64,000 nucleotides of DNA from Onchocerca lupi. Its lineage: Eukaryota; Nematoda; Chromadorea; Rhabditida; Onchocercidae. The position numbers and the translations under genes were made by a program. The DNA lies in the NCBI GenBank assembly GCA_028564675.1, contig JAOVVO010000351.1:17962-81961 (forward strand), in the 5' to 3' direction. Below the pieces are notes generated by a model. That model saw nothing but the letters and a program-made list of their open reading frames with translations. It had not been told where the DNA came from and did not search any database. Within the stretch, counting starts at the first letter, position 1, and each line of letters opens with the position of its first letter. Positions 37,701 through 49,744 of this stretch are shown here, piece after piece.

Positions 37701-40700
37701 TGCTAATAATGTACTCAATGTAAGTCAATGGAAAAATCAGATTTCAGATTTCCTATCGGTTATTCACCAAAAATATGAGAAATTTCCCTAAAACTTTAAA
37801 TTTTCATTTTTTCAACAAAATCCTAAATTAAACAAAGGGTTAGATTGCAAACATCATAAATGATAACCTAATAAACATGAAATAACAGCTTTCTGCATAA
37901 GTCCAATCGTGTTCCCATATTTTAAAAACTCCTGCGCACAAAAATATCCAACCGAAAGTTGTTCCAATAGCCATAACTATGGGTATTCGGGATGGTCGAT
38001 TGCGATCACGCAATATCGCATCGTCATAATTTACCATTTTTGCTTTTTCTTCTTCCATTGAATCTGCAACTGTCGGAGTATAAATTTTAATTTTATGAGA
38101 AATATCAAATTTTTTTATTCAAATTTATATCGTTCGATAATTTTGATGATTTTTGATGTCGGAAATAAAAATGTGAAATATTGTCGGATAATTTATTTTT
38201 GAATTATTTTATGCTGCTATCACTTACAAATATCTTGAACAAAAAACTAAATTAGTAAACGATAAAACTTGCCATCGGTAGATTCAGCATCAACTTCAAA
38301 CTTTGTCTTCTTTGAACCGTAATCCTGATTTCCATTTTCATGTTCAGCATTATTCTTGCTAGCATTTTGACAACCGCTTTCAATTCGTGCCAAATCAGTA
38401 TTGCTTTGTTGATTTTTTCTATTGACGAATATTCTGCATTTTCTCGATGTGAAATTCATCAATTGAACAGCATTAATCATCACTTTATACAAAAAGTTGC
38501 CGAGATCTCGAAGTGTGATGAGCATTATTGGTATGCCAACGATCGCATAAATCACTGTCATCAATCGGCCACTTGTTGTTCTGCACACTACATCACCATA
38601 ACCTGTTAGAAAATCGTTGATTTATGAATTTCTTCCGAAAGTTAAGATCCGTTTGTTTCAATTTTTTAAACACAGTCATTGGCTTATTCGAATCCGGAAG
38701 AAAAATTCCTTTTTTATCTTCTTTCCAAAACTCATTGGCAATAAAAGTGTATAATTCAAACATTTTTTCCAAGTTTTTCTTTAAAAAAAAAATTGCACTA
38801 ATTACAGATAACTTACAATATTTATCTGCTCTTCCACTATTTCTCATAAATTCTCCGAAACATTTCTTGAAAAAATCGAGAAAAAGACAATGAATCAAGT
38901 GTCAGAATTCCTGTCACGAAGTTCTGACTGTCAGAATTTTTTTTAATTTCAAAAGATTGTTGTAAATTTAATAACTATTTTTCTTCATTCATTACTAGTG
39001 ATCGGAATTTCGCTTTCGAATTTTACTGGAATGTTCCCTAAGAAAAATCGAATTTTGATAAAATTAATTATTATATTTAAATTCTTCTTTTATATAATGA
39101 TACTATCGAAAAAGTAACTGTTTATAAATAATTGAATCTTTGAATAAATTTTATTTATACATCCGATACTCACACCGAATTATTTTACAAGTATTGAATA
39201 TTTGAATTCAAAAAAGAGGAAGAAAGATAGGTGATTATTTCAAATAATTGATGTGGTGATTATTATTAGTGATCACCTTTGCATGAAATATTTATCCATG
39301 ATGATAATTGTATTAGATAACATCATTACTCCTTACCTTGATCATCTTACCACCTCCATTTTCCACTGAGGTAACAAAATATCCTGGAGTTTTTTAGAAA
39401 CTTATTCATATTTACAATATACCAAAATGTAATTTTAAAATTATGTTTAAAGTTAGATTATTCCACTAATAAACTGCTCATTCTGATTGAAAATGCTTTC
39501 TCTTTCGAGTTAAAATAGATGAAGTAACGATTGGATTGAATTAAACTGAATTATGATCTTAATTGAATTAAATTGAACTGAATCAAATTTAGAACTAAAT
39601 CTGGCCTGCCAAATTGAAAAATTTTGCCCCTTTAGTTGGAATTTTGATAATTAAAAGAAAATTCCAATTTTTCAACAAACTCTTGCAGAATGTAGTGCAG
39701 TTTTCAAGCAAGCTTAAAATTAAAGTTTCCGAATTTTCTTCAGATACTTTTTTTTTTCTTCAGTTCTTCAAATTAAACAATGTTTACAGTAAAAAATTAG
39801 TAACATTATCCATAAAATTGAATTGTACTTTCTTTTTATAACAACATGTCTTCAAATTTTGGAATACTTTTCCGCGAAATAGTCCCGAATTCCGTAAATG
39901 CTGTTAATAATTCAACACTTCACTCCTGATTTTTGACTAAAACTATCTGTTTTAATCAAAAAAAGAAAACAATATTGCCTTTTTTTTCGATAACACATCT
40001 TCATACAGTCGCTCGCTTAAATTATTTGAATTCATCATTTATCTGTCTACTTTTCTTTGTTATGCTAAATTCATTTTGGACTTAAGAAATCTCGAAAAAA
40101 TCTTGAGATGAATGTAATCTACGGAAATACAAAAAAAAAAAAAAAGGCTTATTCTTAACTATTCATATTTTAAAAGGTTGCTATGTTTCTTTGCTGTTAT
40201 GTCAATCAATCATCAGAAACAAACGGTTTTTTTCGTAAATGTAATCCATTAAACATGTAATTCATTACATCAAATTGATATTCCTGTACACTTCTCAATT
40301 AATCATAATTTTCCATTATCAAGAACGCAAGAAAATTACCGTATAGAAAAAATTTTATGAAAAGAAGCTTATAAATAAAAATGATGAAGTTTCAAGGAGT
40401 GCTTCATAATTATTTTGAAATACTAAGATTGGATAATTCGAAAATTTAATTAGAATCAAATGAATTATGCTTGCTTTGTTATAGTTAACTTCTTGTTTAG
40501 TTGCTAACTTCAACAAAAAAAAATGCATTTTTGATATGTATCTTACAAAATGTACAGTATTTTTGATAGATTAGTGAAATAAATACTTTTTATAAATGTT
40601 ATTTATGCTTTTTAATGTTATTTTATAAAAAATTAAACTACACCGAAAAAACTTATTCAATGCAAAGTTATACCTACATTTTTAAGCACAGCATACAATA

Positions 40701-43700
40701 AGCATTTAGCAAACAAATGCATTATTTCATATTATATTATAAATTATATATGCCACATATTTGCAAAATACATGAATTCGTAAGTTTACATTATTAAACA
40801 GGAACCAAAAAAAAAAAAAAAAGGAAAAAAAAAGAAATGACTCGATAGCTTTTTTTTTTTTTAAATGAATTTTTTTTACAATTTAATTTTTCTAAAAGTA
40901 CCGTAGAAAGTACTATCAAATCATTAAATTGAGTAATCTATTAGTTGAAAGAAATTACTCGATAGCATTTTTCATATGAATTTTCTTTTTTCGGAGTTTA
41001 ATTTTTCTAAAAGTATTGCAGAAAATACTATTAATGCATTAAATTATATAATCATATAGCTAACCTAACCTTTAGATTTTTCTTTTTCTAATAAGAAAAA
41101 CAAAGAATTATTTTGAAATATTTTTCCCTTTTTAGATTATTTATTTATTTTCTGGATTTATTTCAAATTTCTGCATTATTTTTTTTTTTTTTTTTTTTGG
41201 TCTCAATATAAAGTCACAAAATAATTTACTGCTTCAGAAATGCAGAAAAAAATAATCATTAACAAGAATTATTTTGAATTTTTTTCTAAAAAAAAAAAAA
41301 AATCGAATGATATGTAATTAAAAATGAAGCCAAGAATAAAATGAGTTCTATCTATTACATGAAAATATGATTGTGCAACTGAAAATTGCATGCAAAATAT
41401 TAGTTATGTTTATTAAAAATTTCAATTACATGACGTAGTTTCAGATTCGATATGCTTCATTATCACATTTCTGTATTATTTTTTCGAATCCAATTCCAAA
41501 AATGCAATCGGGACAAATAAATAGGACAATAGGATAATTTGAGTAATTTATTAAAATATCAAAATAGAATCCCTCGTTAAATTTGTCGCTATTTTTGTAT
41601 TTAATCGCATGATTGCAAATTAGAAATTGACGTCAAAAAATAAAAATGCTTTTTAGTTAATCCAATTCACATAATTCGAGCTTATCCCAATGATCCGAGA
41701 AAAAGAGCGCTTCAAGCGGAAAATTTAGTCATGCCTAAAGCATTTCTTTTTGGAAATATGAAATAATTCGATATATCAACAGAAGCAGAATTCCTGTTTG
41801 TCTAAAGCCTAAAATAATGTGACGTTTTTTTTATAAATTAAATTCCAGTTAAAAGGAACTGGAATTTAATTTATTTTTATTTATATAGACTTCAAGAAGT
41901 TAGTTTTTATCACTGGTGCAAATAGTGTTTGCAGAAAAATAGAATATTGACAATTAATTAGTAGCGAAAGTTTTTCTACAGATTACTATGTGCTATTGCT
42001 TGGCGAACTAAAATTCCATTTCAGCATGAATATAATATTGTCCTCATCATAGAATAAATCATCAAAAAATAGCAAAGTTTAATCGAATTAAGAAATCAAA
42101 TTACCGAAAAATTCAATATGTCATTGTCTAAAATTATTCTTTTGGTAAGAAAGATTTTAAAGTCTTCACTTACCATAAATAAGCGAAAGCATTAGAGGGA
42201 ATGGATAAATCTAATTTAGCATTATGATCTTTTTTTTTTTTTTTTTTTTATCCTACTTTTTATATGATGCTTTTTCAGTCTTCGATGGATCGATGTTAAA
42301 ATTAAATCTCATAAAGCTTTAATATTTCAATAAAGTTACTAATTAGCAAGCTTGTTTGCGTATATATCAAATGACTTTTTTCTAAAAATATTTCTTATTT
42401 TCCTTTCCTTATTTCTTTTTAGCTTCTTTTTTGGAACTTCTCCTTGCTGAAATTCTATTTTTACTACTAATGCTATGTACTCCTTTATTGAACTAAATGA
42501 AAAAGGTTTTATTTCAGTAACATTGTAAAGTAATTCTTTCTCCTATAACTTTATTATTATCTGTCTCATTGCATCTAAATAGACACTAAAAAAAACTTTT
42601 TTTTTTTTTTTGCATATAAAAGAAAAAAAAGATTTATTCTTTATACGAAGTTTTTCTGTTGCCAATTTATCAGAAGTCGTTACTTATCCAATTGATCAAT
42701 TCATCATTGCATTGCACATGATATTTCCTTAAAAACAAACAATTTAATGCCAACTGTTATATTTAATTCGAAACCATAACACAGTTATCAATTATCTAGC
42801 AAGAAAGGATGTAATTCATTGAAAATAAAAAAAAAAAGACGAAAAAAAAGAAAAGTGGTCGCACACTTTTATATGAAATCTCGAAATCTGCAAGAATAAA
42901 ATTGAAAACAGGAAGAAAAAGCAAGAAAAAAAAATTCCCATTTTTTTAGATTTCAAAAAAAAAAAAAAAAAAACGAAAACGAAAAAATTTGAGCAAAAAA
43001 ATGACAAAAGTACTTATTAATTATACAAGAACATACGTTTTGGATAAAGTGCAGTATGATGAATGAAATTCGCACTTTTGGAAGTTTACGAGAAATTTCA
43101 TTACAAGAATATTTATTGCTAAAGCCAAAAGTATCTAAAAAAAATAAATGTAAATTTTTACAACTAATATTTACGAAATATTCTTCGATCTATTTTTTTT
43201 TCCAAAATGCAGCCTTGTAATCAAGCATATCACAGAGATTATTTCCTGTAAAAAAAGAGAAAGAAAGAACTAAGCAATCAGACATTTCCATTTATTTAGT
43301 CTATGAAAGGTCATGCAAAAGGTATATGAAAAAATAACTCGGATAATTTCTTGTTTTTAAAACCTGTTTAGAAGATTAAATCAAATGCATGAAAATCTAT
43401 GCTTAATAATTAACAATTGATAATACTGATAATGCGTTTGAAAGGAAAAAAAAATTCATATATCAATGTATTTAAATAATTACATCTATTAATCTAACTT
43501 AATCTTTCACTATTTTTGCTTCGCAACATTAATAATATTGATACATGAATTTTTTTATTTTTATTTCTTTTTTTCACCGATAAATCCACTACAATTTTCT
43601 TCTTCTCCGAAGGAAAATTGATTACGTGTGTGTGTCATAATTGTTAATAGTCTATTTTAATTAAGTAATTATATCCGTATGATTTCTCATCATGAAAGGC

Positions 43701-45160
43701 ATTGAAGCCTGAAGTTTGAAGCTTGAAGCATGTTAATTCTTGGAAAATAATTTTAAATTAACGGTAATATTAGGATAATAAAAAAAAGCCACGTGCATAA
43801 AATGATATTTTATCTGAATTAAGATTTAAAGTATTTTATTAAATATTTATGCAATTGACCCTGTTTGATGTTCATAATGATTCAATTCTTTTACATTAAT
43901 ATTAATTATGTCTCCATTGCTCAAAACTAATTTGGTGAGAAAAGAAAAATTAAAAATTCTTATAACTGCCATCATCAGTATGTTTATGCTTTATTTTGCG
44001 AATAATTTTCTAATCCATCATTTTGTAAATGTTTAAAAAAAGCATCATTTTCACGAACATATGTTTTTTTTTTTTCATTTTTCTTTTCTTTTCATTTTCT
44101 CAGAGGTGTAGAATTTTTATATAATATGTCGATGTTTACAATCATTACATCAGCGATACCTGAAGCAAATTTGCACTTGCAAGTAGTTAACGTCAATTGT
44201 CAGTCATTTATGTCATTTCAACTTTTCAACCCTGTTTTGTCATCTAATAATTAAATCTAATTTTATCAATGCTCGGTTAATATTTATCATCATTATACAG
44301 CAAGAAATTCAACATATTAAACGATTAACTGAAAAGTACTGAATAATTCGAAGTGAGATAAAATGTATCTTAAAATAATGTCATGAACATTTGTAATGAT
44401 AATGCTAGAATAAGAAAGGAAATTCAGTGAAAATGAATCAAATATGAATATTTTTACTTCCTAATGTAACTAAATTAACATGAAAAGTCTTTTACTTCGT
44501 TTTCTTAAGTGATAAGGCATAATTTATGAATAATTTTAGTCGACTTATAAGTGTCATCTATCATAATGATGATCATGGTGATCATAATGATGATAACTGT
44601 AGAGCTGTTTCTTGTTTTCGACTTTTGCTTTCTTTTTGCCAAATACTTTTTTTTTTTTCTATTTCATCACACATGATAAACTTAGTTTTGAAAAACTAGA
44701 AAAAAAAAAGTGTTACTTTCGTTTCTTGAGAAGAAAAAAAAAAGAATTAATTGTGCAAAATTCAGAATTCTAAATTTGAGCCTATCTATTTTTCAATTTT
44801 GTATAAAATAGCAATTGAATTGATTATCGAAATCTTGTTTTTTTTTTTTCCCACAATTAGCGTCAGCTGTAGGCCATGAAGTTCTACAAAATGTTTTGTA
44901 CCACAAATCCTTTTCTAAATGAAATCGTAAGTAAATAATTTCCGCAACAGCTGACTAGAAGAATTACTGCAGTACAAGAATAACTCAAGAATCTAAATTA
45001 ATGAAATAAAATTAACAAAAAAAAAGCGTGATCAATCTTTATATCAACAGAATTTCTACAGAGTGATGCCACCGTAGCTTTTAAATAAAAACGATCGTAT
45101 ATAATTCATCACAGACACAATCATAAATCACACATTCTTTCCTACTGATAAAAGATTGAA

Positions 45161-45198
<38 letters not shown>

Positions 45199-46445
45199 TA
45201 GATTTTTAAGAATTAAATTTTTTCTTTTTCAAGAATTATTGTAATTTAACAAAGACTTGTTCGGACTTTCGCTCGCAAATTATATATCCTTCCGCTTTGT
45301 AAGGCTATCATAAAAAATAATTTATCAGAAACATAAAATTGAGGGAATTGAAAAATATTATATTTGATATTTATGGATTTTCTAGATTCTACACAGTTAC
45401 GGTAATAGAGATTTTTCAGAATTTCAGCAAGCTCGGGAAAAGATAATATTTCATTAGCACCATCTTTTCAGTTCACTTCTTATATTATTTGTTTTATTTC
45501 GTAAGCTTTATCCAAATTTCTTCTTTGATTTACTGTCATTCATGCTTATATTAATTTTAAATAAGGCAAATGATATTCATTGGAATTCCTATGGTTACTC
45601 TTCAATCTTTCATTGAATCATTCAGCCATTTCAATATCGTAAATTTTAAATTACTTTAAAAAATAAGAATATCGAATTCAATCAATTAATAAATTTGAAC
45701 CGTCCATTGCGAAAAAATCTTTGATAAAACTACGTAGAAATTTTGCAATATGAAGCAGTTGATTCTAGGTTATGGAAATGTTTTAATAAATTTTAAAAAT
45801 TTAAAAAGATCTCCACCTAATCAAGATAGTACGAAAGAACAAACCAATTGTTGTGAGAACAGTGCCAGAATAGTACAAAGCAGTTGTAAGGGACCATTCT
45901 GACCGATTACTAAATGAAACTCCAATTTCACGGTGTAAGTAATCGACAGCATTCTTCAGCAAAAATCTCTGCCGCTCCGATACTTGAACGTTGTATATTT
46001 CATCGAGTTGTTTGAGAAATAATTCACTCTTATGAATATAATATTTATAATCATGCAATTTTCGAGCCTGATCTGCGGCTTCTTCAAGCCAAAGGAATAA
46101 TAATGCTCCAATGAACATGTAAATCATCATGAATGCCAATGATAATAAATGATTGAGATGGAGATGTTTGTAGGATCGCTTGATCCGTTTCAAACAGGTG
46201 TCCGGTACGGAAGTTACCTTCCTATTAGCGTCGTTTGCTAGCGCATTAACAGGCGTAACGGAATTTTTTCTGATAATTGACATATGTGGCATGCTTGAGT
46301 CTTTTCGTTTACTATCACCATCATTATAGCTTTGGCGTGATGAAACAGAGGTAGATCTGAGAGCGGCTTCTGTACGACCATCTCCACCAGAATTGATATG
46401 TGCAAATGAAGATGATGACAACTTACCCGTCAATAAAACCGGCAT
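34793..46445 (-). CDS. twk: TWK-type two-pore-domain K+ channel, 780 aa, 10 exons
   Basis: K2P channels conduct background K+ current in the plasma membrane. Exons (minus): 46445-45845, 38602-38273, 38063-37868, 37555-37511, 37211-37066, 36685-36601, 36311-36033, 35882-35693, 35356-35210, 35116-34793; phases close to 780 codons. The cytosolic N-terminus (1-97) is Ser-rich. TM1 is about 98-120. The extracellular cap follows, with an N180-R-S sequon. Filter 1 is TTIGYGD (198-204), with TM2 after it. Filter 2 is TIGLGD (379-384), a form common in nematode TWKs, then TM4 with IGLAMVSMCISVIQ. The roughly 360-residue cytosolic tail is unusually long and carries six QT dipeptides (555, 605, 629, 641, 653, 671). 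The intron splitting the filter-1 codons is about 7.2 kb. Exon 2 appears to use a GC donor (G|GCAAGT at about 38272). Which C. elegans twk is orthologous is not determined. Confidence 0.95.
40834..41053. repeat. Direct tandem duplication of a unit of about 105 bp
   Basis: Copy 1 is about 40834-40938 and copy 2 about 40951-41053. Shared blocks include GAAATKACTCGATAGC at the start and TTTAATTTTTCTAAAAGTA in the middle, followed by a CATTAAATT block. Divergence is moderate, concentrated in the homopolymer parts. Confidence 0.88.
41833..41874. repeat. Perfect 18-bp inverted repeat, 6-base loop
   Basis: 41833-41850 is the exact reverse complement of 41857-41874, with AAAAGG between. It lies in the large TWK intron. 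It could be a stem-loop in the pre-mRNA; no element family is recognised. Confidence 0.95.
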
Positions 46446-49400
46446 GATATACTGTGCATCATATAATTACAAGTCTCTATAGAAAGATGTTATTATCGAG
46501 GAGAATAGAAGAAATCGGAAAATGTTGTTGAGTGAATTCAGAATGAAGATCGAGATGCAATTCAAATGTGAGGATGAGATAAATCAGATAGTTTCGAATA
46601 ATGCGAACCGGACGATGCGATAGATAAATGGCAATTGCGTAATTTGAGAAGAAACAGGAAAAGCAAACAGGAAGATGACATATACTGGAGAGCAAATGAT
46701 GGATGTAAATCATCAACGAGAACACACAAACCTCCGGATCAAACTTCAGGAGTTGTGTATGTATAGTGAGAAAGCATTTGTTTGTACCTTTATTTTTCAT
46801 AAATCTTGCAAGCAAAAGGAGTTACTGATATTCATCATGTTAACTCCTTTCCATGAAAATTATTCAAATCTTGAAACAATGAACGGCAATAAAACAGAGA
46901 CACAAGAATTTTCGACTTTTCATCTTATTTCAATCGACTCTCGATGTAATCAGATGATGGCCATTCGTGCGTTCGTCCTGAAACATGCTTTCATTTATTT
47001 CCTGACATCAAGTATCTAATTTACAGTGAGTATCGAAATTCTGTTAATATATCGAACTTTTATATTTATACTAATGTCTCATTTGCCGAAAATTTTTCAA
47101 ATAATAAGAATTAAAATAACACAACAGAAAATAGCTGAACTAAGCAGAGAGATTCAACCATAACAGATTTTTCAGAAAGATGTATTAAATGATGTGCAAA
47201 ACAATAAATAAGTATGGTAAATTCTCGATTACTGTAAAATGATACGAAATGGATTTTCAGGTATTAAACAATATAACTAGAATATAAAGGATTCAAACCA
47301 TCAGAAACACCGAGGTGATCCATTATTCACTCCACCGGTATGATTGAATCAGAATAAACCATACTTTCGAAAAAAAAAAGCAGGATGAATCTCATCTTCT
47401 AATTAAGCCTCACTTAAAGTTGACCATACTTCCCCGATTACTTGGAGTTTTCGGAAATACATTACATAATAAGCCAACATTTCGAAATAGGGACAGGATT
47501 TGATAATAGGTCATAATTGAAGGTTAAAAATTTTTATTACAGGACACATAATGGAAAGCTAAAGAAGGAAGTCCCAAGAGATTAACAATAGCAAATGATC
47601 ATATAAATGAATAAAAATGCCAGGAAGACAAGCATCCTCCAAATTACTTTTTCTCTCTTCAAAACATTGAATATAAGAAAAAGATACCGATTCAATAACT
47701 TATATTATCTATTTAAAGCCTCTAGAGATCTTGGCTTTAAAACCTGAAAATCGCAATGGGGACAATCAAAGAGCAGAATATCGTGTTTATTAATAATGAT
47801 GATCTTCACATCGCTTTATCGTTCCTTGCTATCTAGCTATCTCCCTGCTGTTAAAAAATTTTCATTAATATGTTAAGTTATTGCGAAAATCTGAAAATAC
47901 TTCAAAATTCTGGCGTTAAATATCGTATTCGGCTGGTTCTACAAACGATTCGTTAATCATATTACTAAATATCATAAGGCTCAATATTATCCCATTATCA
48001 TCCTTGTCCTACCCAACATATATGTAATTCATTCGCAGCTTTCCATTCTTTTATAATATCATCATGGTCCAAAATGAATTTGGCATCCAAGAAAAAAAAA
48101 AAAAAACAGCTTCCCACACTCTACTTTTCATTTAGTCGCGCATATTATTCACGAAATAATTCATAATACTCCAAACTGTTGCACAAAATTTAAATTTTTT
48201 CAAAGATCGGGTTAATATAAGCCCTGAAGTGACGGAACAAGCAATAATATTTACTTAAAAAAGAAGATCTGGGATTTCCTTGCTAATACAAATCAAAATA
48301 TGATTTAAAAATTGCGTCTAATTCTTCTTTATCGTCTCTTTTTCTTCTTACCTTTTTCCTTATTTTTCTACACAAAAAAGCACTGAATAACAATTCCAAC
48401 TTGTGGACTAGTCTGCGGAAAAATATGTTTGTAAAGTCTAGCTTCCTGTACACTTCGTACAGAAAAGTTTTTTCTCTTCTAACAATTCTGAAACAGTAGT
48501 CAACGGATAATGTACAAGGAATAACTACACTACTGTATTCTGATTTTTAAATAACCATTTTGGAACAAGTATTTCTATTTGCTGTCATTTAAAAAAAACA
48601 AGGTTTCGTAAAAATCGATTTCTGAATATATCATAATGAATGGTATTCGCTTAACCATTTCATTTACAAATGATAGAGAAAATTTCAGATGTATTTATGC
48701 GTGCGAAAAATGAAAATTTAATTTTCCAACAGAAACTTGCCTACATTGCCACTAGAATAATTTGCTTACACTTCCTTTTTTCTTTTTTGTAGATTTTTTT
48801 GAAAGTATAGTCTTTTTTTCCCTAGAAACAGATTGTATTTTCTTTAAAATAAAGAGGAAGACTGAAGAAAGGGAAAAGATGTGAAACCAAACTCATCCAA
48901 ATCCCAGAAACAATCCTCAACAGATATTAAACAAGAAAATGATTAGCAAGTTTACCATAGAGTTCATATTTGAAGTTTTTTTCGACTAATATATTACTAA
49001 TGCAATCAGTATGCTAATCGCAAAATTGCCCTGATACAAACTCGGTTGTTGTTCAACCCCTCAATAAGAAAGAATAGACAAGGAGACAGAATCAGAATAG
49101 ATGAATTAGCAGCGAAATAGAATGAAAGAATCATCGATGACAACTTGAGCATTTTCTCAAAAATCAATACCTGACCCTAATCAGCATAGGACGGTTAAAG
49201 CAAACCCATTATACGCTAAATTATTAGAATTCTGAATATACAAAAAAGGAACGCAGTTTCATCTTTTGATAACTTTGGAAATTTTGAAATCTGTGATAAA
49301 ACTTGAAGTTTGTAATCCGCTGATTGGAAATTTATTTGCTGTGAATAAAATAAAATATTCATCAAATAGTATAATCCGCTTCCCAGCACTGATTTAAATT

Positions 49401-49744
49401 TACGCAATGTTTTCCACCGTACTTCCCCAATGAATTCATTCAGAAATAAGGAAATAATAAAATAAATATAAATATCATTGACAAAACAGAGATCATCTCA
49501 AAATAATCGACAAAATTGAACAAAGAGATAAAGCAAAGGAAAAAAAAGGCATGTGAAACAAGGAATTTCAGGAATTAATTAAGAGCCAAGCAGAATAAAG
49601 ACGAATGGATAAACGATAGATGTTGCAAGCAACACAATCGAGAATTATAATACACAAAACTTAACGAAAGGCTTATTTTGTCGATCAATTTTAGAAGCTT
49701 TTATAGAGTTTTAAAATGATTTGAAATTAATATCTAATACTTAC
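46446..49744. other. Region between TWK channel and MPP-beta
   Basis: It contains the channel 5' flank (a possible GATGCACAG acceptor lies 6 bases before the ATG) and should contain the missing last exon of the peptidase. A 114-codon plus-strand ORF at 46675-47019 is not supported. No other exon recognised. Confidence 0.45.

Larger units (their letters stand above)
38603..45844 (-). other. 7.2 kb intron of the TWK channel
   Basis: The intron interrupts the glycine codon of TTIGYGD. No exon on either strand was recognised inside. It holds a tandem duplication of about 105 bp (40834-41053), an 18-bp perfect palindrome with a 6-base spacer (41833-41874), and several long homopolymer runs, for example A at about 45163-45196. 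First-intron-like length suggests regulatory content, but nothing specific can be assigned. Confidence 0.75.

Noticed and set aside
44562..44597. ATCATAATGATGAT direct repeats resembling a small palindromic cluster
   Set aside because: Low-complexity ATC/GAT repeats; no clear element.
46675..47019. 114-codon plus-strand ORF
   Set aside because: No recognisable domain or hydrophobic pattern, the opposite strand is also open, and it lies in the 5' flank of the TWK gene; treated as chance.
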